DNA from: Planctomycetaceae bacterium
GTDB taxonomy: Bacteria > Planctomycetota > Phycisphaerae > Phycisphaerales > SM1A02
NCBI GenBank assembly: GCA_021297795.1
Contig: JAJTGL010000012.1
Coordinates: 1 to 34,065, forward strand
DNA: 34,065 nucleotides
Direction of reading: 5' to 3'
This document shows, one piece after another, positions 14,987 through 25,126 of this stretch. The position numbers and the translations under genes were made by a program. Numbering within the stretch: position 1 is the first letter of the stretch; every line of letters starts with the position of its first letter. The notes below the pieces were generated by a model that had not been told where the DNA came from, ran no database searches, and saw only the letters and a program-made list of their open reading frames with translations.

Positions 14987-16753
14987 TCACATGCCCGGCA
15001 CGTACGTGACGGGCGCCTTCGTGCCGAGCGGGAAGCCGCTCCAGTACCACGCGAGCAGGAAGAGCGTCCACACCACGCCGAAGACGATCGAGTACGGCAT
15101 CATCAGCGTGATGAGGCTGCCGAGACCCGCGTTCTTCGAGTACCGCTGCATCGAGACGAGGATGATGAGGAGGTAGCTGTTGAGCGGCGTGATGATGTTG
15201 ACCACGCTGTCGCCGATCCGGTACGCGGCGGTCGTGAGCTCGGGGCTCATCCCGACGATCATGAACATCGGGATGAAGATCGGCGCCAGCACGCCGAACT
15301 TGCTGAGCATGCCGCTCATCAGGAAGTCGCCCGCGATGACGAGGATGACGAAGAGGACGATGAGGAGCGGCACCGGCAGCTGCGCCTCGAAGAGGAACGA
15401 GCCGCCCGCGTACGCGAGCATGCGGTCGAGGCCGGTGTAGGTGAGGTAGTTGACGAACTGCCCCATGAAGAACGCGATGCCGAGGATCGGCACGATCGAG
15501 CGGATGCCGTGGTAGATGCCGTCGATGAAGTCGGCCTGCCGGCGCATCGCGCCCGTCGCCCAGCCGTAGGCCATGCCGGGCAGGAGGAAGACGAAGAAGA
15601 TGAGGGGGACGATGACCTGCGACCAGCGGTCGCCCAGCTGCTCGCCCGGGATCGGAACGCCCTTCGCGTCGGTGAGGATGCCCTTCCCGAAGAGCGGCCA
15701 TCCCGGCACCTTCACCATCGCCACGAAGAGACCGAGGACGACCGCCGCCACGAGGCCCGCGGCCAGAAGGCCGCGCTTCTCGTCGGATTTGAGTGCCAGT
15801 TGGTCGAGGGAGGGCGCATCGGTTGGGATCGATGCACCGCCGATCCGGCGGAGCCGCGGCTCGACGATCCGGTCGGTGACGAACCAACCCGCGAGCATGA
15901 TGATGACGCTGCTCGCCGACTTGAAGTACCAGTTGTGCGTGGCCTCGACCGCGTGGTAGCTCGGATCGATGATGTGCGCGGAGGATGTCGCCACTCCCGC
16001 GAGGAATCCGTCGCCCGCGTTCGGGAAGACGCCGCCGCCGAAACCGCCGGCGACGCCCGCGAACGCCGCGGCGAGGCCCGCGATCGGCGGACGGTTCATG
16101 GCGAGATACAGCGCGGCCGCGAGCGGTGGAAGGATGATGTATCCCGCGTCGGACGCGACCGCGGCGTTTGCGCCGATGAAGACGATGACGGGTGTGAGCA
16201 GCTTGCGCGGCGTGATGAGCGCGAACCAGCGCATCAGCGCGCCGAACATGCCGAACTTCTCGGCGATGCCGATCCCGAGCATCGACACGAACACGAGCCC
16301 GAGCGCGGGCAGCGTGGTGAAGTTCCGCACCATCGACGAGAGCATCCAGTAGATGCCCTCCGAGGTGAGCAGGCTCTTCGCGACCAGCTCGACCGGCTTG
16401 CCGTCCTTGTCGGTCGCACCCACGAGCGTGACGATCGGCTTGTTCATCTCGTCGAGCTTGGGGACGAGCACCGGCTTGTTGTCCTTGTCGACGACGGGCT
16501 GCCCAGCCGCGTCCACCTGCTGGACGAGTTCCGCCTTCGGCCGCACCGGCTGGATGCGCCAGTCGGCGGCCGCGCCGATCGCGGAGACCACGATCACGAC
16601 CGCGGAGAGGATGACGAAGATCAGCGCGGGCTCGGGGAGCGCATTGCCGATCCGCTCGATCCTGTCGAACCAGCCGCCGGGGCGCGCCGGCGAGGGCTTC
16701 TGTTCGTGACCATCATGCGAGGAACCGTGCGGCGCGGACGGGGAATGCGACAT
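14987..16753 (-). CDS. AbgT-family transporter
   Basis: The product is 588 aa from the ATG at 16753. After a His/Ser-rich cytoplasmic N-terminus (1-25), GGWFDRIERIGNALPEP is the standard AbgT opening before helix 1 (42-60). The family signatures GGGVFPNAGDGFLAGV, IIDPSYHAVEATHNWYF and the C-terminal NIITPLNSYLLIIL are all present. AbgT proteins move p-aminobenzoyl-glutamate or, in some members, export sulfonamides, driven by ion or proton gradients across the inner membrane. This copy is longer than the usual 500-520 aa because residues about 64-130, between helices 1 and 2, form a polar insert with DKDNKPV and DKDGKPV repeats. It appears monocistronic. A weak CACCCT lies 10 nt before the ATG, one base off the common -10 pattern. 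Confidence 0.88.
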   Translation of the reverse strand: MSHSPSAPHGSSHDGHEQKPSPARPGGWFDRIERIGNALPEPALIFVILSAVVIVVSAIGAAADWRIQPVRPKAELVQQVDAAGQPVVDKDNKPVLVPKLDEMNKPIVTLVGATDKDGKPVELVAKSLLTSEGIYWMLSSMVRNFTTLPALGLVFVSMLGIGIAEKFGMFGALMRWFALITPRKLLTPVIVFIGANAAVASDAGYIILPPLAAALYLAMNRPPIAGLAAAFAGVAGGFGGGVFPNAGDGFLAGVATSSAHIIDPSYHAVEATHNWYFKSASSVIIMLAGWFVTDRIVEPRLRRIGGASIPTDAPSLDQLALKSDEKRGLLAAGLVAAVVLGLFVAMVKVPGWPLFGKGILTDAKGVPIPGEQLGDRWSQVIVPLIFFVFLLPGMAYGWATGAMRRQADFIDGIYHGIRSIVPILGIAFFMGQFVNYLTYTGLDRMLAYAGGSFLFEAQLPVPLLIVLFVILVIAGDFLMSGMLSKFGVLAPIFIPMFMIVGMSPELTTAAYRIGDSVVNIITPLNSYLLIILVSMQRYSKNAGLGSLITLMMPYSIVFGVVWTLFLLAWYWSGFPLGTKAPVTYVPGM

Positions 16754-16846
16754 CGTGCGATCCAGGGTGCCCCGCCCCTCCCGGACGCCGGGGAGTCGGG
16801 GCGCGGGATGTTCGCACGGATCGCGCGGCGGCGAAAGGGCCGCCGA

Positions 16847-18241
16847 TCACGGGGTTTCGAGCGTCCCGCGCGCGGCGGACGCGGATGTGGCGGGACTTTC
16901 CGACCCGGCGGACGCACCGACCGCGACCGCACACGTCCCGGCGGACCCCTGCGAACCTCCCCGGTCCACCGGCGTCACCTCGAGGACGACCTCGGGCAGC
17001 AGGCACGCCGCGAGCATCGCTTCATGGATGTCGATGTGCTCCTGCCACGACGCACATCCCTGTGCGCGCGGGTCGAGCCACGTCCGCTCGATCCGCTCGA
17101 CGAGCGGGAGGTGGCGCGCGAGCCGATCGACGCGCGGCGCGATCGTGACGATCAGGGCGGGCTCGCGCAATGCCGCGGCGCGCATCCCGCCGATCGACTG
17201 GAGACCGATCGCGAGACCAAGTTCGCGGAAGCCGAGACGACGCTCGAGCGCCCCCTCGTGCACCTCGGCGAGCGCGCCCGAGCGGTCGAAGGCCTCGAGC
17301 CCGCGCTCGAGGTCGAGGAGCAGCCGCTCGATCAGTCGATCGAGGGCGAGATCGCGCGGGAGGCCACCCGATGCCGCGAGCCCGATGAACCGTGCAGCAT
17401 CGAGAAGCAGTCCGCCGAGCGTGAGAGGATCGACGGTGGCAAACGTGCCCGCGACGTCGCACATCGCACGCAACTCAGTCGTCGCATGTGCAAGCACCGG
17501 GTCGGCGATCTCCGCCGCGCGCAACTCGGCCTCGAGCGTGGCGAAGGTGGCGAAGCCGTCGATGATGTCGACCAACCCGTAGGCCTCGATCTGCGGTCGC
17601 GTGAGATCGATGCTCATCTTCCACCGGATGCGCTTCGGACCGCCCGGCCACGCCTCGACGACGAACGCCGCGTGCATCGCATGCGCCAGTTCGCGCGCAT
17701 GATCGAGATGCCGCTCGCGCTCGTCCGGGTTCGGTGCGGCCCGGGCGCAAGAGATGAGCGCCATCACCCAGCGCGTGAGGTAGTGGTAGTACTGGCCATC
17801 GCGCTCCCACTCGGCGCGTTCGTCGTAGGGCACGTCCGCCGGGCGCTCGGGAAGCGGCTTTCCGATGCGAAGGCCACCGAGCGTGGGATGCAGATCGGCG
17901 ACCGACCCGTCGAGCCCGCTGATGCGCCCGACGCGCGGGTCGTCGGAGCGATGTGTCCCGAGGTGGAGATGGACGAGCGCCACGAGACGAAACGCATCGT
18001 CTCGATGACGCGTCTCGCCGGTCGCGCGCGCGAGGGCAAGCAAGGCCTGCACCGCGAAGGCGTCGGTCCAGACGTAGCGGCGCGACGCGTCACCGGGCGC
18101 GTGGATGCCGGTGCGTCGCGCGAAGCCCGCGAGGAGATCGCGTGCACGCGCGATGCGCACGTCGTCGCGCGCCTCGCTGAGGCAGGGACCCTTGCAGGGC
18201 TCGGCAGGCGTATCGCTCGCTGCGGATGAGGCATGCGACAT
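16847..18241 (-). CDS. Predicted alpha/alpha-toroid protein of unknown function
   Basis: The product is 464 aa. The ATG at 18241 is chosen because TACCTT ends 9 nt before it; an in-frame ATG at 18271 would place that element inside the gene. The protein is almost all helical: repeated pairs such as RYVWTDAFAVQALLALARATGE, YYHYLTRWVMALISCARAA, LGFRELGLAIGLQSIGG (key segments) resemble the paired helices of six-hairpin glycosidases, terpene cyclases and related toroids. No glycosidase Asp/Glu pair or DxDD/QW motif could be assigned with confidence. No signal peptide is evident, so it is probably cytoplasmic. The last 35 residues are Ser/Ala-rich and look disordered. It is divergent from the second zinc-ribbon gene. 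I cannot name a family. Confidence 0.65.
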   Translation of the reverse strand: MSHASSAASDTPAEPCKGPCLSEARDDVRIARARDLLAGFARRTGIHAPGDASRRYVWTDAFAVQALLALARATGETRHRDDAFRLVALVHLHLGTHRSDDPRVGRISGLDGSVADLHPTLGGLRIGKPLPERPADVPYDERAEWERDGQYYHYLTRWVMALISCARAAPNPDERERHLDHARELAHAMHAAFVVEAWPGGPKRIRWKMSIDLTRPQIEAYGLVDIIDGFATFATLEAELRAAEIADPVLAHATTELRAMCDVAGTFATVDPLTLGGLLLDAARFIGLAASGGLPRDLALDRLIERLLLDLERGLEAFDRSGALAEVHEGALERRLGFRELGLAIGLQSIGGMRAAALREPALIVTIAPRVDRLARHLPLVERIERTWLDPRAQGCASWQEHIDIHEAMLAACLLPEVVLEVTPVDRGGSQGSAGTCAVAVGASAGSESPATSASAARGTLETP

Positions 18242-18250
18242 CGGCGAAGG

Positions 18251-18256
18251 AAGGTA
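18251..18256 (-). promoter_or_regulatory. Putative -10 element TACCTT for the toroid gene
   Basis: On the - strand TACCTT is followed by 9 nt and then the ATG at 18241. This fits the leaderless pattern and decides between the two possible starts. Confidence 0.4.
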
Positions 18257-18368
18257 GCTCGGCTCGTCCATAGGCTCGATCGAAGCGCGCCGGGAGCACT
18301 CCGGGAATGGGGATTTGTGCGCGGAATCGGGCAGTGCGCGCATGCATGGTGGCGAGGCAACCGTCTCG

Positions 18369-18374
18369 TACGAT
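18369..18374 (+). promoter_or_regulatory. Putative -10 element TACGAT for zinc-ribbon paralogue B
   Basis: TACGAT is followed by six bases (GCCCCC) and then the ATG at 18381. No Shine-Dalgarno sequence lies between them, so a leaderless mRNA is likely. Confidence 0.45.
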
Positions 18375-18380
18375 GCCCCC

Positions 18381-19043
18381 ATGTCGGAGCCGGAACCCGC
18401 AACAGTGCGCCGTACCCATGGCGAACTCGCCTGTCCCGCCTGCGGGTACTTCCGACGCGGCGTCGGGACCGCGGACAACTGCCCCGAGTGCGGCGCGCGT
18501 GGATTTGTCGGCGAGATCGTCGTGGGCGGCCGACCGACCACGGTGGCACCGGTCGCTCAACTGCGTCGACGCGTGCGCATCGCGTTCATCGCGGTTCCGG
18601 CCCTGGCGCTCCTCACGATCTTCCTCATCCCATCGCTTCGGGGTCTGCGCGGAAGCGCCGGAGCGTGGCTCCTCTACACCGTGCTCGGCTGGGCGGTCCT
18701 CGGCTTCGCCGTCGTGCTCGTGCCGCGTGTCCGTCCGCTCTTCAGAAGGTGGAGCACCGCCGAACTCTCGCCCGAGCGCGTGGTCTGGGAGATCCGACCG
18801 CTGGGCATCACCGTGCGCGAGGGTCGCGAGAGCCGGTTCATCCGCGCCGATCGCGTGCGACGCATCTGGTCGGATGTCGCCGCCTCGCCGAGAGAGGCGC
18901 GCGTGACGATCGTGCTGCACGACACGCCGGGCGCGGCCGCGTTCGAAACTCCCGAGATCCGTCTGCGCGGAGACATCGCCATGCAGCGCGCGACGGTCGA
19001 GGCGATCCGCGCGCTGCTCGAGAAGCCGGGCAACCTCGGGTAA
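18381..19043 (+). CDS. Membrane zinc-ribbon protein with C-terminal PH-like region (paralogue B)
   Basis: The product is 220 aa. The zinc ribbon uses Cys18, Cys21, Cys34 and Cys37 (GELACPACGYFRRG ... NCPECGARG). Two hydrophobic segments (about 68-85 and 98-120) follow, then the PH-like part VVWEIRPLGITVREGRESRFI. It aligns along its whole length with the 2746-3348 product: GEL-CPACGY-RRG, CPECGARG--GE-VV-G, and (C/V)VWE...TVRE---SR. The family thus has at least two members 15 kb apart in this genome. The function is unknown; the layout suggests a membrane sensor or scaffold with a cytoplasmic zinc site. After the stop, 19044-19131 holds short AACCCCGGC repeats and no gene. Confidence 0.7.
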   Translation: MSEPEPATVRRTHGELACPACGYFRRGVGTADNCPECGARGFVGEIVVGGRPTTVAPVAQLRRRVRIAFIAVPALALLTIFLIPSLRGLRGSAGAWLLYTVLGWAVLGFAVVLVPRVRPLFRRWSTAELSPERVVWEIRPLGITVREGRESRFIRADRVRRIWSDVAASPREARVTIVLHDTPGAAAFETPEIRLRGDIAMQRATVEAIRALLEKPGNLG

Positions 19044-19131
19044 CCTCGTTCATCCCGGTAACCCCGGCAACCCCGGCGAAACGCCGCGGGACACGATCCT
19101 CGCGCCGCCCTCCCCGACGATCTCCTCCACC

Positions 19132-20037
19132 ATGACCACTCCCGCTTCCTCCTCCCCCTCTCGATCCGCCGCGGAGCCGTCGCCGCAGAGGCGCGTGGTC
19201 TCGGCTGCGATCCGCGTGGCCCGGATCACGCTCGTTGCGTATGTCGTCTGGCTTGTCGCGCTCTGGTTCGTGCAGGATCGGATGCTCTTCCTGCCGCAAG
19301 TGGCGGGCATCGGGCTCACCGAGGATGCGATCGCCGCCGAGCCTCGCATCGTGCGGAAGTGGCTTGCACAGGACGATGGCGTCGAGACGGAGGCGTGGGT
19401 CGTGCGCGCGCTGCCGGCGGGAAGTGCGCCCCGCGGGCTCGTCGTCTTCACGCACGGCAACGCCGAACTCATCGATCACGCGCTCCACGAGGCCGAACAG
19501 TGGACGCAGCGCGGCTACGACGTGCTGCTCCCCGAGTACCGCGGCTACGGCCGCACGCCCGGAACACCGGGTGAAACGCGCATCGTTGCCGACGTGATCG
19601 CGCACCTCGATGCGGAACTTGCAGCGAACGGCGCGCGCCCGGTGGTGTTGCACGGACGCTCGCTCGGAACGGGCGTGGCCGCACAGCTGGCGGCACGCGT
19701 CGCGGAACGCAACGACGACGCGCGACCTCCCACCCCGATCGCCGCCCTCATCCTCGAGTCGCCCTTCACGAGCATCGCGTCGTTTGCCGCCGGCTACGGT
19801 GCACCGGCGTTCATCGTGCGGAACCCCTTCCGCACCGACCGGGTGCTGCCCGACCTCGCGTGCCCAGTCCTCATCCTCCACGCACGCGAGGACGAGGTCG
19901 TGCCGATCGCGCACGCGCGCACGCTCGGGGCGTTGCAGCCACGCGCCGTTGTGGTCGAGCTCGACGGCTCCCACAACTCGGGCATCTCGGCCGACGCCGC
20001 GTACTGGAGCGCGATCGATCGGCTGATCGGCGGATGA
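19132..20037 (+). CDS. Membrane-anchored alpha/beta hydrolase (ABHD13/17-like serine hydrolase)
   Basis: The product is 301 aa. Residues 22-48 form one N-terminal membrane anchor (hydrophobic, with QDRMLFLPQ following, as in many bacterial and eukaryotic members). The triad is visible: Ser177 in HGRSLGTG (174-181), Asp254 in HAREDEVVP and His281 in DGSHNSG. The oxyanion strand is VVFTHGNAE (104-112), and PEYRGYGRTPG (134-144) is the family turn motif. Members of this group hydrolyse acyl esters or thioesters at membranes; the substrate here is unknown. The start ATG at 19132 is the first in frame. It stands 88 nt after the zinc-ribbon gene and could be co-transcribed with it. Confidence 0.85.
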   Translation: MTTPASSSPSRSAAEPSPQRRVVSAAIRVARITLVAYVVWLVALWFVQDRMLFLPQVAGIGLTEDAIAAEPRIVRKWLAQDDGVETEAWVVRALPAGSAPRGLVVFTHGNAELIDHALHEAEQWTQRGYDVLLPEYRGYGRTPGTPGETRIVADVIAHLDAELAANGARPVVLHGRSLGTGVAAQLAARVAERNDDARPPTPIAALILESPFTSIASFAAGYGAPAFIVRNPFRTDRVLPDLACPVLILHAREDEVVPIAHARTLGALQPRAVVVELDGSHNSGISADAAYWSAIDRLIGG

Positions 20038-20074
20038 TCGCAGGAACCTGTGCGCACGCAGCACGTCGATCCGT

Positions 20075-20103
20075 GCCGGATTCGCGTGCGCATTGAATCC
20101 GGC
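20075..20103. other. Inverted repeat after the alpha/beta hydrolase gene
   Basis: GCCGGATTC (20075-20083) and GAATCCGGC (20095-20103) pair perfectly over 9 bp around an 11-nt loop that itself contains GCGTGCGC. It lies 38 nt after the stop at 20037. No T-run follows, so it could be a Rho-independent terminator of poor type, an mRNA 3' stabiliser, or an operator before the fasciclin gene. The other parts of 20038-20258 show no gene and contain no TA dinucleotide. Confidence 0.45.
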
Positions 20104-20258
20104 GAACGCGGTTGTTGCGAACTGAGCGCACCTTCGTCGCCCGCACTCCAACGGATGGTTCCGGTGGTGGCAAGACGCTCCGCGCGTCGCGGCTGTCGCT
20201 CGCACGTTGCGGGCGGAGAAGGCCCCAACGATCGCAAGGATCTTTCAGAAGGACACCC

Positions 20259-21245
20259 ATGCTGACCACCTCGCTCGCCCTCGCTCTCACCGCCGGCCTC
20301 GGCATCGCCCCCCCGACCCAGGCGACAACCACGACGACGACCCAGACGACTCCGTCCAAGGCCGCTGCCCCGGCCGCAACCGGCACGATCGTCGACACTG
20401 CTGTCGCCGCCGGTTCCTTCAAGACGCTCGTCGCCGCTGTCCAGGCCGCTGGCCTCGTCGAGACGCTCTCGGGCAAGGGTCCGTTCACCGTGTTCGCTCC
20501 GACCGACGAGGCGTTCGCGAAGCTGCCGGCCGGTACCGTCGAGATGCTCCTGAAGCCTGAGAACAAGGCCAAGCTCGCCGCGATCCTCACCTACCACGTC
20601 GTTCCGGGCAGCGTCATGGCCGCCGACGTCGTGAAGCTGAAGAACGCCGGCACCGCGCAGGGCCAGCGCGTCGACATCAAGGTCGACGGCAAGAAGGTCA
20701 TGGTCGACGGCGCGAACGTCGTCAAGACCGACATCGCCTGCACGAACGGCGTCATCCACGTGATCGACTCCGTCATCCTCCCGTCCGACAAGACGATCGT
20801 CGAGATCGCCGCGTCGAACGGCTCGTTCAACACGCTCGTCGCCGCGGTGAAGGCCGCCGGCCTCGTCGAGACGCTCTCGGGCAAGGGTCCGTTCACCGTG
20901 CTCGCCCCGACCGACGAGGCGTTCGCGAAGCTGCCGCCGGGCACGCTCGACATGCTCCTCAAGCCGGAGAACAAGCAGCAGCTCGTCGACATCCTCACCT
21001 ACCACGTCGTTCCGGCCGCCGCGTACGCCGATCAGGTCGTCACGATGAGCCAGGTCCCGACCGTGCTCAAGACCCCGATCAAGGTCACCGTCAAGGACGG
21101 CAAGGTCATGCTTGGCGCGGCGACCGTGGTCGCCACCGACATCGAGGCCTCGAACGGCGTCATCCACGTGGTCGACACCGTCATCCTCCCGACCCCGGCC
21201 AACAAGGCGCAGGCGTCGGTCGATGCGAGCAGCTCGAAGAACTGA
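20259..21245 (+). CDS. Secreted protein with two tandem fasciclin (FAS1) domains
   Basis: The product is 328 aa; the ATG at 20259 follows AGAAGGA. Residues 1-22 are a signal peptide (hydrophobic [12 protein letters not shown]), then a Thr-rich linker. FAS1 domain 1 spans about 42-175 and domain 2 about 178-315. Each has the H1 motif FTV(F/L)[11 protein letters not shown], the YHVVP strand and the H2 motif NGVIHV(I/V)D-(S/T)VILP. FAS1 domains mediate adhesion to surfaces or polymers. The two copies are 136 codons apart and share a 42-bp run of identical DNA, so they arose by a recent tandem duplication or are kept alike by gene conversion. No membrane anchor or sorting signal is seen at the C-terminus. 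The gene ends before a strong terminator, so it is probably a single-gene unit. Confidence 0.92.
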   Translation: MLTTSLALALTAGLGIAPPTQATTTTTTQTTPSKAAAPAATGTIVDTAVAAGSFKTLVAAVQAAGLVETLSGKGPFTVFAPTDEAFAKLPAGTVEMLLKPENKAKLAAILTYHVVPGSVMAADVVKLKNAGTAQGQRVDIKVDGKKVMVDGANVVKTDIACTNGVIHVIDSVILPSDKTIVEIAASNGSFNTLVAAVKAAGLVETLSGKGPFTVLAPTDEAFAKLPPGTLDMLLKPENKQQLVDILTYHVVPAAAYADQVVTMSQVPTVLKTPIKVTVKDGKVMLGAATVVATDIEASNGVIHVVDTVILPTPANKAQASVDASSSKN

Positions 21246-21285
21246 TCCGGCTCACCGGGTCGTCCACGCACGCACGACAATGAAC

Positions 21286-21320
21286 GCGGGCCCGCCAGCT
21301 GGCGGGCCCGCGGTCTTTTT
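21286..21320 (+). terminator. Rho-independent terminator of the fasciclin gene
   Basis: A perfect 26-base palindrome (13-bp arm each side, arm GCGGGCCCGCCAG) at 21286-21311 is followed by GGTC and five T at 21316-21320. It begins 40 nt after the stop codon. It is the clearest intrinsic terminator in the window. On the other strand there is no T-run, so it should not serve the convergent isocitrate dehydrogenase gene. Confidence 0.9.
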
Positions 21321-21359
21321 CAGATGGTGCCAGGAAGCGCTGGGTTCCCCGGATGACCG

Positions 21360-23771
<2,412 letters not shown>

Positions 23772-25079
23772 TCAGGACTCGCCGGGTGATCGCAGGAGAA
23801 ACGCGAGCGCGTCGCCGACCCGCGCGCGCCACGCGCGCTCGCTGTGGTCGGCCCCGTCGTAACGCCGCGACGTGAAGTCGACGCCCTCGACAAGCCCCTG
23901 CCTCGCCAGCCATGCATCGACCTCGCGCTGCACCGGCTCGTACGCGGCATCGAGCCCGACGGTGCCGTAGTCGAACCAGAGCCGCGGCCCCTTCGGGAAC
24001 GTCATGCCGGCGGCGATGTCGCGCAGGATGAGCGGCGTCTCGTCGGCGGCATCTCCCGGCTCGCGGCCTTGCGCACGCGCGAGGTTGCCCGCATGGAACG
24101 GCACATGCGTCGAGACGCATGCGCCGAGTCCGAAGACCTCCGGTCGCGTGCGGCAGAGATGGAACGAGATGAGCCCGCCCATCGACGAACCGAGTGTCAT
24201 CGTGGACGCAGCGTCGGTGCGCGTGCGGAACCCGGCGTCGACGCGTGGCTTCAGTTCCTCCACGAGAAAGCGCGCGTAGAGATCACCAAGATCCCACGGG
24301 TTGTACTCGCGGCGGCGATCGGCGGTGTTCCAGATCGCGACGACGATCGGTGCGGGGATCGGCGGAGGGATCCGCCCTGGATCGCCAGGGTTCGCAGCGC
24401 GCGCGACGATCGCCTCGTCGAGGCCCCAGTCGACTCCGAACGCGGCCAGCCGCGGATCGAACATGTTCTGCCCGTCGTGCGCGTAGATCACGGGATGCCG
24501 CACCGAGGCGCTCGGGTCGTAACCCGGCGGCAGCCACACCTCGACCGTGCGTGGACGCGCGAGGTGGCGCGAGGTCACGTCCTCCCAGCGAACGATCGTC
24601 CCGACGACGCCGCCCGCGGCCGGGTCGTCGAGCGCGGCCTGCGCGCGATCCTCGCGGAATCCTGCGATCACGACATGCGCCGTGCCGTCGCGCGCAACGC
24701 GCTGGTTCTGCATGATGCGGCCGTCGGAGCCAAGCGCCTCGCGCGCCCACGAGCCGAGCGTGAACTTGAACTCGATCTCGCGCACGTCGTCCGCGGGCGC
24801 AACGCGCAGCACGCGCTCGCGCCCGTCGCCTTCCATCGCCACCTTGCCGGGATCCCACGACCCGAGTTCGGGCACGCTGCCCGCGACGTACACGACGGGC
24901 GTCCCCTCGGGCACCGTGGCTCGAACCGTCGTCTGGCGCGGGATCGGCGCGCACGCGCCGGCAAAGACGAGACCGCATGCGACGCCGGCCAAGGCCGACG
25001 CCGAAACGAGCCTGCGTGCGAGGCGGCGGACATGCCGGTCGGTCGGAGAGGATGCCGAGGTCTCGGGGCGAGGCTTCAT
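23772..25079 (-). CDS. Lipoprotein esterase with N-terminal starch-binding-like (CBM20-type) domain
   Basis: The product is 435 aa. GGAG lies 8 nt before the ATG at 25079. A basic N-terminus and hydrophobic stretch end at FAGAC (Cys43), a plausible lipobox. Residues 50-145 resemble a CBM20/48 beta-sandwich: VRATVPEGTPVVYVAGSVPELGSW with the typical ELG-x-W. The catalytic part (175-435) is of the enterochelin-esterase/esterase D type: VEVWLPPGYDP, VIYAHDGQNMFD, nucleophile elbow GSSMGG with Ser299, and DGADHSERAW supplying the His. Such enzymes cleave ester bonds of siderophores, acetylated sugars or feruloyl groups. The fusion with a carbohydrate-binding-like domain suggests a polysaccharide esterase at the cell envelope (inference). 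It is divergent from the DinB-like gene. Confidence 0.85.
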   Translation of the reverse strand: MKPRPETSASSPTDRHVRRLARRLVSASALAGVACGLVFAGACAPIPRQTTVRATVPEGTPVVYVAGSVPELGSWDPGKVAMEGDGRERVLRVAPADDVREIEFKFTLGSWAREALGSDGRIMQNQRVARDGTAHVVIAGFREDRAQAALDDPAAGGVVGTIVRWEDVTSRHLARPRTVEVWLPPGYDPSASVRHPVIYAHDGQNMFDPRLAAFGVDWGLDEAIVARAANPGDPGRIPPPIPAPIVVAIWNTADRRREYNPWDLGDLYARFLVEELKPRVDAGFRTRTDAASTMTLGSSMGGLISFHLCRTRPEVFGLGACVSTHVPFHAGNLARAQGREPGDAADETPLILRDIAAGMTFPKGPRLWFDYGTVGLDAAYEPVQREVDAWLARQGLVEGVDFTSRRYDGADHSERAWRARVGDALAFLLRSPGES

Positions 25080-25099
25080 GTATCGAACTCCATGACGGC

Positions 25100-25105
25100 A
25101 ATGTA
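25100..25105 (-). promoter_or_regulatory. Putative -10 element TACATT for the lipoprotein esterase
   Basis: On the - strand TACATT lies 20 nt before the ATG at 25079, with the GGAG site between. It is only 6 bp away from the divergent TACACT, so the two promoters must share or compete for polymerase. Confidence 0.4.
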
Positions 25106-25111
25106 CTCGTC

Positions 25112-25117
25112 TACACT
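25112..25117 (+). promoter_or_regulatory. Putative -10 element TACACT for the DinB-like gene
   Basis: TACACT is followed by 9 nt and the ATG at 25127, which suggests a leaderless mRNA starting at that codon rather than at the ATG at 25229. Confidence 0.4.
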
Positions 25118-25126
25118 CGCGGCCCG

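Noticed and set aside
15509-18229. 906-codon open frame on the + strand
   Set aside because: It lies antisense to the AbgT transporter and the toroid gene, has Arg/Glu/His-rich shadow composition and no domain.
19029-19080. AACC(C/T)CGG-type short repeats after the zinc-ribbon gene
   Set aside because: Only two exact 9-bp copies (19060-19077) plus two loose ones; too short to call a repeat element.
21286-21320. Use of the fasciclin terminator hairpin as a bidirectional terminator
   Set aside because: On the - strand the hairpin is followed by GTTCATTG, with no U-run.
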